Below the pieces are notes generated by a model. The model ran no database searches. It saw only the letters and a program-made list of their open reading frames with translations, and was not told the origin of the DNA. Shown here in pieces: positions 53,502-60,164 of a DNA stretch of 64,000 nt. The DNA comes from JBEEPE01 sp964489645 (lineage in GTDB: Bacteria; Verrucomicrobiota; Verrucomicrobiia; Chthoniobacterales; Chthoniobacteraceae), in the NCBI GenBank assembly GCA_964489645.1, contig CAZAZT010000004.1:4185-68184 (forward strand). Reading direction: 5' to 3'. How positions within the stretch are numbered: position 1 is the first letter of the stretch; every line of letters begins with the position of its first letter. A program made the position numbers and the translations under genes.

Positions 53502-55877
53502 ATGGAAATGGCGCAAGGTGGAGGTGTGCAAGAACGGTTCCAGAGCATGGCATCGAGGTGGGGACAGAGCGTTTTAATCGCTTTGCTGGGGGCGTCGATG
53601 GGTGGGCTTGTGGCGGGGGAGATCACCGGGGAGCAGCGGAACTTTTTTGAAAGCCGGATCCGTCCGGTGCTTGTGAAGGAGTGTTTTGAGTGCCACGCAG
53701 AGGGCGCAAAAAAGTTGGGAGGGAAGTTGTATCTTGATGATGCGAAAAAACTTCGGGCAGGGGGTGAGTCCGGTCCTGTTGTTGTCGAGGGGAAGCCCGA
53801 TGAGAGCTTGCTGATCCAAGCGATCCGGTATGAGGGGCCAGAGATGCCTCCGAAACATCGCCTTTCCGAGGCGACTGTGAACGATCTTGTTCAGTGGGTG
53901 AAGATGGGCGCGCCAGATCCGAGAAAGGATGCTGCGGCTTTGCAGGTTGCGGGAAAGGGGGAGGTTCCTGCATCGGAAAAGGAGAGTGTTGAGCGGGCGA
54001 AAAAACTTTGGTCGTTCAACCCTCGTCAGGCGGTTCGGGTTCCAGAGGACCCGACGGGATGGGCGAAGGGCGCGGCGGACGCATTCCTGAGGGCGAGGGC
54101 GGTTGCTCGAGGATTTGGGCCTTCGTTGGACGCCTCGGGTGAGGTGGTGATTCGCCGGTTGCATCATGTGTTGACGGGGTTGAGGCCTTCCATTGAGGAG
54201 ATACGCGCTTTCGAGGTTGCGTACGCGGAAGATGCGGACGCTGCGGTTGGGGGTGAGACGGATCGTTTGATGGGATCTGTCCAGTTTGGTGAGCGGTGGG
54301 GGCGGCACTGGCTTGATGTGGCACGTTTTGGCGAAAGCAATGGCAACGATGGACTCGGCAGGAATCCGACGTTCGCGCAGGCGTGGCGCTATCGGGATTT
54401 TGTGATCGATGCCTTCAATGCGGACATGCCGTATGACCGATTCATCACGGAGCAGATTGCGGGAGATCTTTTGGAAGCGTGTTCTGCGGACGAGGGGGAT
54501 CGTCGATTGGTGGCTACCGGTTTTTTGGCGATTGGAGCGAAGCCGGCGAAGGCGATGAACGACAACTTCGAGATGGATGTTGTCGCGGATCAGATCGGGG
54601 TGATTGGCAGCGGGATCTTGGGGATCAGCGTTGGATGCGCGCGTTGTCACGATCACAAGCATGACCCTGTTTCGGCGCGGGATTATTATGCGTTGGCGGG
54701 GATCTTCAAGAGCACGGAAACACTTTGGGGCCCTGCTGCATACGAGGCGCTGACTGCGCCGCAGACGCCGCTTCATGTGCTTGTGGCCGCGAGGCCGATC
54801 CCTGTGCCGAGTCCGGACAAGTTGCCTCAACCGAAGAAGCACGATGAGAAGAAGCCTGCCAAAGCGGCGTTCCCTCAACCGCCCGGCACTCCGCTCGCGA
54901 TGGGGGTTCGAGATGCGCGAAAGGTTGCAGACTGTAAGATCAACATTGGTGGTGAATCGAAGAAGCTGGGTCCGGAGGTTCCGCGCGGTTTCCTCGGGGC
55001 GCTTGGCGCATTTGGGGTGGAGATGGGGCTTGGGAGTGGTCGTCTGGAGTTGGCCAAATGGCTGACGCACCCGGAGCATCCGCTGACTGCGCGAGTGTTT
55101 GTGAATCGGGTGTGGATGCATGTTTTCGGCGCGGGGATCGTGAGGACGCCTGACGATTTCGGGGTGTTCGGGGCGGAACCCATCGATCAGGGGATGTTGG
55201 ATCACTTGGCGAGCGAGTTCATCGAGAAGGGTTGGTCTGTGAAGCGGTTGGTTCGTGATCTGGTCACGAGCCATGCGTTTCGTCAGGTGTCACGTGGGAC
55301 TCCGGCGCTGCGGGAGGCGGATTCGGAGAATGGAATGGTCATGCGTTACGAGCGGCGGCGCATGGATGCGGAATCTTTCCGGGATGGCGTGTTGCAGGCG
55401 GCGGGATTGCTCGAGTCTTCGCGGCCTGAGGGGTCGGTTGTGATGCATCTGGAAGTGCAGGTGAACCGGATGGGAAGTCTGCATCGGGAAGATTTTCATC
55501 GGAGCGTGTACCTGCCGATGATCCGGAACTCTATGCCGCCGGAGTTGACCCCGTTCAACTTCCCAGACGGGACGACGGTTGCCGGACGACGTGAGGAGAC
55601 CACCTTGCCTGGGCAGGCGTTATTCCTTCAGAACGGACGGTTCTTGGATGCAGTGACTGAGCGGATGGCGAGCGGGTTGGTTGCGGCGACGGGGTCAGAC
55701 CGTGAACGGATCACGGAGCTTCATCGGCGTGTGTTGGGGCGGGAGGCGCGGGAAGACGAGGTGGAACAGGCGTCGTCGTATGTCACGGGGACAGCGGCGC
55801 GGGAGGGCAGTCATTTTGCGTGGGCATCGCTGTGCCGCACCCTGCTGATGAGCAATGAGTTTCGCTACCTTGATTGA
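53502..55877 (+). CDS. Second PSCyt1/DUF1549/DUF1553 cytochrome c-type protein
   Basis: About 791 residues if started at the ATG 53502, which has GGAGAGG at 53491-53497; the frame is open from a GTG at 53460, and an ATG at 53547 also precedes the signal peptide (SVLIALLGASMGGLVAGE). PSCyt1 has VLVKECFECHAEGAKKLGG and EMPPKHRLSEATVNDLVQW. DUF1549 has GERWGRHWLDVARFGESNGN and DMPYDRFITEQIAGDLLE, with CARCHDHKHDP. DUF1553 has HPLTARVFVNRVWMHVFGAG and YERRRMDAESFRDGVLQAAG, ending MSNEFRYLD. It is shorter than its divergent neighbour because it lacks the central binding-like spacer. Followed 43 bp later by its own DUF1501 gene. Confidence 0.9.
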   Translation: MEMAQGGGVQERFQSMASRWGQSVLIALLGASMGGLVAGEITGEQRNFFESRIRPVLVKECFECHAEGAKKLGGKLYLDDAKKLRAGGESGPVVVEGKPDESLLIQAIRYEGPEMPPKHRLSEATVNDLVQWVKMGAPDPRKDAAALQVAGKGEVPASEKESVERAKKLWSFNPRQAVRVPEDPTGWAKGAADAFLRARAVARGFGPSLDASGEVVIRRLHHVLTGLRPSIEEIRAFEVAYAEDADAAVGGETDRLMGSVQFGERWGRHWLDVARFGESNGNDGLGRNPTFAQAWRYRDFVIDAFNADMPYDRFITEQIAGDLLEACSADEGDRRLVATGFLAIGAKPAKAMNDNFEMDVVADQIGVIGSGILGISVGCARCHDHKHDPVSARDYYALAGIFKSTETLWGPAAYEALTAPQTPLHVLVAARPIPVPSPDKLPQPKKHDEKKPAKAAFPQPPGTPLAMGVRDARKVADCKINIGGESKKLGPEVPRGFLGALGAFGVEMGLGSGRLELAKWLTHPEHPLTARVFVNRVWMHVFGAGIVRTPDDFGVFGAEPIDQGMLDHLASEFIEKGWSVKRLVRDLVTSHAFRQVSRGTPALREADSENGMVMRYERRRMDAESFRDGVLQAAGLLESSRPEGSVVMHLEVQVNRMGSLHREDFHRSVYLPMIRNSMPPELTPFNFPDGTTVAGRREETTLPGQALFLQNGRFLDAVTERMASGLVAATGSDRERITELHRRVLGREAREDEVEQASSYVTGTAAREGSHFAWASLCRTLLMSNEFRYLD

Positions 55878-55920
55878 GCCATGCTCGGAGGCATCAAAAA
55901 CGCTTAAGAGGAGTTTGAGT

Positions 55921-57273
55921 ATGTTCATGCCATCTCGCCGTCACGTGTTGAAGACCGCTTCGTGCGGGTTTGGTTATTTGGCGCTCGCTGGGTTGGCCGG
56001 GGCGGCGACGAGCGCGCCGGTACAGAGTCCGTCGCTTTTGCCAAGGCCCTCGATCATCGCGCCGCGCGCGAGGCGTGTGATCTTTTTGTGCATGAGTGGT
56101 GGTCCCGCTCAGTTGGACACCTTTGATCACAAGCCGCAGAGCGGAACCAAGCCGCATCCGGGGTCGGTCACGCCGTTCAGGCAGTATGGGGACAGCGGGA
56201 TGTGGATCTCGGATCTGTTGCCGAACATCGCGAGGCACGCGGATCAGTTGTGTGTTCTCAATGCGATGCATGCGGACACGGGAAATCACGCGCAATCCTT
56301 CTTGCAGTTGCACACGGGGGAGCGTCTGCGTCCGTGCCCGAGTCTCGGTTCGTGGATCGCGTATGGTTTGGGAACGGAGAACGACAATCTGCCGGGGTTT
56401 CTCAGCCTGAACACGTCCAAGCCCTCGGTGTATTCTGCGGGTTGCCTGCCATCGATTTACGAGGGAACGCCGATCGGGGTGAACGGGGAGGACATGTCGA
56501 AGGCGACGATCCAAGACATCGTGGCGAATCGTGGGTCGACGGCGGCTCGTCGAGCGGAGTTGGAGTTGGTCCGTGGGATGAACCAGACGCATCTGCTTGG
56601 GAGGGAGGAGGACGGCCGATTGGATAGCGTGATCCAGACGATGGAGCTTGGGTTCCGGATGCAGGCGGAAGCTCCCGGTTTGCTCGATATCGGGGGCGAA
56701 TCTGCGGCGACGTTGGAGCGTTATGGCGTCGGGGTGAACCGGGATGTCGGGACCTGTCGTGCGTCGGATTTTGGGCGGCAATGTCTTTTGGCGAGGCGAT
56801 TTGCGGAGGCGGGAGTCCGGTTCATCGAGTTGAACCACGGCAGTTGGGATCAGCATTCGGATCATCGGCGGGATTTGAAGGCGAACTGTGAGGCGACGGA
56901 TGCGCCGATTGCGGCGTTGCTAGATGATTTGAGAGAGAGAGGGATGCTGGAGGACACCTTGGTGGTGTGGGGGGGCGAGTTCGGGCGCCCGGGATTGACC
57001 CCAGGTGACGGCAAGGATGCGACGGGGCACAACGCGCGGGCGTTCACCTTTTGGTTGGCGGGTGGAGGCGTGAAGGCGGGTCACGTTCACGGCAAAACGA
57101 ATGAGACGGGCGCGGAGTGCGTCGAGGGCAAAGTCCATTTCAGGGACCTTCACGCGACCATTCTCCATCTGATGGGATTGGATCATGAGAACCTTGCGGT
57201 GGTCTCAGGTGGTAGGAAGGTGCGGTTGACGGGGGTCGAGGGAGGACGAGTGGTCCGCGAGATTTTTGCGTGA
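55921..57273 (+). CDS. Second DUF1501 family Tat-exported protein
   Basis: 450 residues from the ATG at 55921, chosen because AGGAG lies about 9 bp upstream and the twin-arginine signal (PSRRHVLKTASCGFGYLALA) is then at the N-terminus; the frame is open from 55855. DUF1501 motifs are VIFLCMSGGPAQLDTFDHKP, MWISDLLPNIARHADQLCVL, FGRQCLLARRFAEAGVRFIE, WDQHSDHRRDL, LVVWGGEFGRPG, GHNARAFTFWLAGGGVKAG and LHATILHLMGLDHENL. Same pairing logic as the leftward cytochrome/DUF1501 pair, but the two DUF1501 copies are clearly diverged. Exported and probably periplasmic; activity unknown. Confidence 0.92.
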   Translation: MFMPSRRHVLKTASCGFGYLALAGLAGAATSAPVQSPSLLPRPSIIAPRARRVIFLCMSGGPAQLDTFDHKPQSGTKPHPGSVTPFRQYGDSGMWISDLLPNIARHADQLCVLNAMHADTGNHAQSFLQLHTGERLRPCPSLGSWIAYGLGTENDNLPGFLSLNTSKPSVYSAGCLPSIYEGTPIGVNGEDMSKATIQDIVANRGSTAARRAELELVRGMNQTHLLGREEDGRLDSVIQTMELGFRMQAEAPGLLDIGGESAATLERYGVGVNRDVGTCRASDFGRQCLLARRFAEAGVRFIELNHGSWDQHSDHRRDLKANCEATDAPIAALLDDLRERGMLEDTLVVWGGEFGRPGLTPGDGKDATGHNARAFTFWLAGGGVKAGHVHGKTNETGAECVEGKVHFRDLHATILHLMGLDHENLAVVSGGRKVRLTGVEGGRVVREIFA

Positions 57274-57281
57274 CCGGTGTT

Positions 57282-57302
57282 CTGTCGCGGTGACCGTGAC
57301 AG
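57282..57302. terminator. Hairpin between convergent genes, possible bidirectional terminator
   Basis: An inverted repeat with a 9-bp stem (one G-T wobble) and 3-nt loop fits exactly between the stop of the rightward DUF1501 gene (57273) and the stop of the leftward repeat-protein gene (57305). There is no T run on either side, so intrinsic termination is unproven. Confidence 0.4.
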
Positions 57303-57304
57303 GA

Positions 57305-58555
57305 TCACTGTTTGGGAGCGGAGCGTGCGCGGCCAGTGAGGCGACGGTATTCTTCGTCCGAGAGGGGGGCTTTTTCCACCCACTCGCGTGCGCCGTCGGG
57401 GTTGGTTTGGAAGTATTCCTTGGCGACGCGTTCGAGAGCGCCTGAGCGGTGGGAGCTGTTGGTTGGAGGGATGGAAACAGCCCATTCTGCGGCGGATGCA
57501 GGATCCTTCGCTGCAGCGACATCGACGAATCCGCGAACTGCGGCTGCGTAGTCTGGAGAGTTGGCTGGGAGTGATTCCAACCGTTTTGCGGCAGCGCCGG
57601 CATCTTTGCGGGAGAGGTCGCGCAAGGCGGCCTGCATTGCTGCATCACGGATAGCGCCTTGGGGCAGGCTTTCGGCGGTTTTTGCGAGTTCGGACCCGAT
57701 CCGGAATGCGTCTCGGTCGGGGATGCGCACGAGTGCGGCTTGGACATCGGGATGGTTCTTCGGATCGACCTTGCCTGAGCGCACCAGTTCTGCGAGAGCG
57801 TTATCGCGCATGATCCCTTCGGGGAGTCGTGCTGCGTAGGCCAATGATTTGGCGGGGTCGGGATCTTTTTCGGCGAAAGCGCGCATCGCGGCGCGTGCAG
57901 ATTCTCCGGCGTTTGGCGTGGTGCCGAGTTGATGTGCGACGGAGGCGAAGGTCGTTGGGTCAGAGGAGGCGGATTCTGCGAGAGCTTGGCGTGCGGCGCG
58001 CTGCGCGTCGGGGGGTTGGGTGAGGGTCCAGTTTGCGAACGCGATGGGATCGCGTTTTGCCCATGGTTCGATGAGGCCGCCGGTGAAACTGCGGGCTCCG
58101 GGGTTTTGCGTCCACAGTTCGGCCGCTTTTTCGGGCGCGATTTCGCAGAGCCGAGCGGTGGCGTATTTGAAATCGAAGCGTTCGGAGCGCAGGAAAACCG
58201 CGTTATCCATTTCCTGAGCCAGCATCTTGGAGAGTTGGGCGGAGGAGAGGTAGTTGATGGCGGCCATGATGGTCAGACGATGGTCGGCTTGGGTAAGATC
58301 TGGTTGTTTTGCGAGGGAATCGAGGTCAGCGAGCGAGGGATTCTCAGGGTCTTTGAAACGGGCTGCTGGGAGGTGGTGGGATGCGGTTGAGGCGGGGGTT
58401 GGAGCGGGAGAGGGATTGGGTGTGGGCGGTTTACGATTCTCGCTGAGTTGCTGAGGGTGTGCGGCGATTTTTGGCGTAGCGTCCGAGGGTTGCGAGCCGA
58501 TGAAGATGCCGAGGGCGGCGGAGACGACGCAGACGATGGGGAGCAGCGCGCGCAT
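57305..58555 (-). CDS. Exported helical-repeat protein, unknown function (paralogue B)
   Basis: 416 residues from the ATG at 58555, which gives a signal anchor (MRALLPIVCVVSAALGIFIG); a longer open frame to 58720 overlaps the preceding gene. A Pro/Ala/Ser linker (about 25-60) leads to a body of short helical repeats with the recurring pattern WAxxDPxAFxxWxxxxPxxxxRxxAxxxxA, for example AKRDPIAFANWTLTQPPDAQ, ARLPEGIMRDNALAELVRSG and AKDPASAAEWAVSIPPTNSS. It ends with EWVEKAPLSDEEYRRLTGR. Similar repeat proteins are common and unnamed in Verrucomicrobia. The start is 7 bp from the end of the paralogous gene, so they form an operon. Confidence 0.78.
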   Translation of the reverse strand: MRALLPIVCVVSAALGIFIGSQPSDATPKIAAHPQQLSENRKPPTPNPSPAPTPASTASHHLPAARFKDPENPSLADLDSLAKQPDLTQADHRLTIMAAINYLSSAQLSKMLAQEMDNAVFLRSERFDFKYATARLCEIAPEKAAELWTQNPGARSFTGGLIEPWAKRDPIAFANWTLTQPPDAQRAARQALAESASSDPTTFASVAHQLGTTPNAGESARAAMRAFAEKDPDPAKSLAYAARLPEGIMRDNALAELVRSGKVDPKNHPDVQAALVRIPDRDAFRIGSELAKTAESLPQGAIRDAAMQAALRDLSRKDAGAAAKRLESLPANSPDYAAAVRGFVDVAAAKDPASAAEWAVSIPPTNSSHRSGALERVAKEYFQTNPDGAREWVEKAPLSDEEYRRLTGRARSAPKQ

Positions 58556-58562
58556 GAGTCGG

Positions 58563-59963
58563 CTATCTGGGTTTGACGGGAGCGATGCGGCGTTCGAGTT
58601 CGACACGCTCTTGCGGTGAGAGGGGCAGAGAGGCGATGAAATCGGCACGGCTCCGGCCGTCGTTATATCCGAAGTGTCGGTCGGAGAGCATGGTGGTGTA
58701 GTAATCGAGCTGCGAGCCACGCGAGAGGAGAGCGGCTGCTGCGCCGGTTGCGATCTCTGGGTCGCCCCACGATTTGGTGCGGTTCCACGCGTCCATCATG
58801 ACGGATTTGAGGGTGCCTTCGCGAAACGCGCCGGGAGGCAGGGATTCGATCCACGAGAGTGCGGCTGCTCGGTCTTGGTTTGCGAGGGCCCACCAGACGC
58901 CGGATGCGGCGGAGGACATGTTGTCTTTGCTGGCCTGTTTTTCGGCGAAGGAAATGGCGGTTTCGGTGCCGGATTGTTTGAAGCGTGTGACGGCTTCGAT
59001 GCTGAAGGACCAAACGTGTTTTTCGGTGTCCTTGAGCGCGTCGAACATGTCGGACGCGACGGAAGTTGAGGTGCTACGGAGGGTGTTGACGGCTTTCCCG
59101 GCGATGGTTGCGACGAGAGAGTCCCGTTGTTTGGCGATCTCAAGATCGCTCGCATTGGGGTTGCGCTTTGGGTTGTCGTTCACGAGGCCAGCGGCTGCGG
59201 CACGGAGTTCTGCGAGGGCGAGCGCGGGATCTTCGCCTGCGGCTTTGGCGGTGAGTGCGCCGAGGATGTTGGTGAGTTGCCAGTTTTTTTGGGCGCCTCG
59301 AGATCCGACGTTCTCGAGCAGTTCAGGCACGGAGCGAATGGCATTGATGGCATCTTTGAAAGAGCCGCCAGGTGTGGCGAGCCCTTGGGACAGGGCGACG
59401 GTGGGGTCGACTTCGAGATCCTTTGGAAGGGTGGCCCAAGCCTTTAGGGCTTCGCTGGCATCTTTACGGAGGAGGGCATTGAGCGCGGCTTCTGCGATGT
59501 CTTTGGATTTCGTTTCGGATGCGAGGGTGAGCGCTTTGTCTGGGTTGATTGCGGCCAGTCGTTCCGCGAGGACGGATGTTGCGAAGAACGGGCCGTCTTT
59601 GCGTTGCGCAAGTTGGGAGAGGAGGCGCTCGAGGGCGTCTTGGGGGAGATCGGCGGCTAACTTTGCGACGAGCAGTTGGAGGGAGGGGCTGTTGGGCGCT
59701 TGCTTGGAGATGCGGATCAAGGTGTCGACCTGCTGATCGGACGAGAGGGTGTTGAATGTACTGGGCTCGGTATGGTTGGCGAGCGACTGCGTTTCTGGCT
59801 GCGCAGACGATGGAGCCTGTGCGTGTGCGTTTGCGGTGGTGGAGGGGCGGGGCGGTGCTGAGGAGGCGCGTGGATTCTCTTCACGAAGGAGGCGACCAAA
59901 AGCCATTCCGGCTGCGAGGGATATGGCAGAGAGGGCGAAGGGGGATCGGAGGAAGGAGGTCAT
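58563..59963 (-). CDS. Exported helical-repeat protein, unknown function (paralogue A)
   Basis: 466 residues from the ATG at 59963 (MTSFLRSPFALSAISLAAGM), a signal peptide or anchor; the open frame extends to 60098 without conservation. After an Ala/Pro/Ser linker the chain consists of degenerate helical repeats, such as VLAERLAAINPDKALTLASE, LRKDASEALKAWATLPKDLE and LANQDRAAALSWIESLPPGA followed by FREGTLKSVMMDAW. It ends in SLPLSPQERVELERRI, parallel to the paralogue's APLSDEEYRRL. No enzyme motif is visible. Likely periplasmic, perhaps a protein-protein interaction solenoid. Divergent from the zinc-ribbon ExbB-like gene across 201 bp in which no clear promoter was recognised. Confidence 0.78.
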   Translation of the reverse strand: MTSFLRSPFALSAISLAAGMAFGRLLREENPRASSAPPRPSTTANAHAQAPSSAQPETQSLANHTEPSTFNTLSSDQQVDTLIRISKQAPNSPSLQLLVAKLAADLPQDALERLLSQLAQRKDGPFFATSVLAERLAAINPDKALTLASETKSKDIAEAALNALLRKDASEALKAWATLPKDLEVDPTVALSQGLATPGGSFKDAINAIRSVPELLENVGSRGAQKNWQLTNILGALTAKAAGEDPALALAELRAAAAGLVNDNPKRNPNASDLEIAKQRDSLVATIAGKAVNTLRSTSTSVASDMFDALKDTEKHVWSFSIEAVTRFKQSGTETAISFAEKQASKDNMSSAASGVWWALANQDRAAALSWIESLPPGAFREGTLKSVMMDAWNRTKSWGDPEIATGAAAALLSRGSQLDYYTTMLSDRHFGYNDGRSRADFIASLPLSPQERVELERRIAPVKPR

Positions 59964-60164
59964 GTTCCGAAGGTGTTTGGAGATTAGCAGGGTGGCGGTG
60001 GAGGGGAAATGCAAAGGCGTTACGGTCGATTGGATAGCGCGGGGAGGCGGGCATGGCGCGGAGAGGCGACGTTCACTGAGGTTTGCCATCTTGGACAAAT
60101 CGGTCTAAGCCTCCAGCGGCACAAAACCGTGCTTTAGGCACTCAACCCGCTTCCACCCCGACGT

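Noticed and set aside
60116..60133. Possible -24/-12 element (GGCAC...GTGC) upstream of the channel gene
   Set aside because: GG to GC spacing is one base too long for sigma-54, which tolerates little variation.
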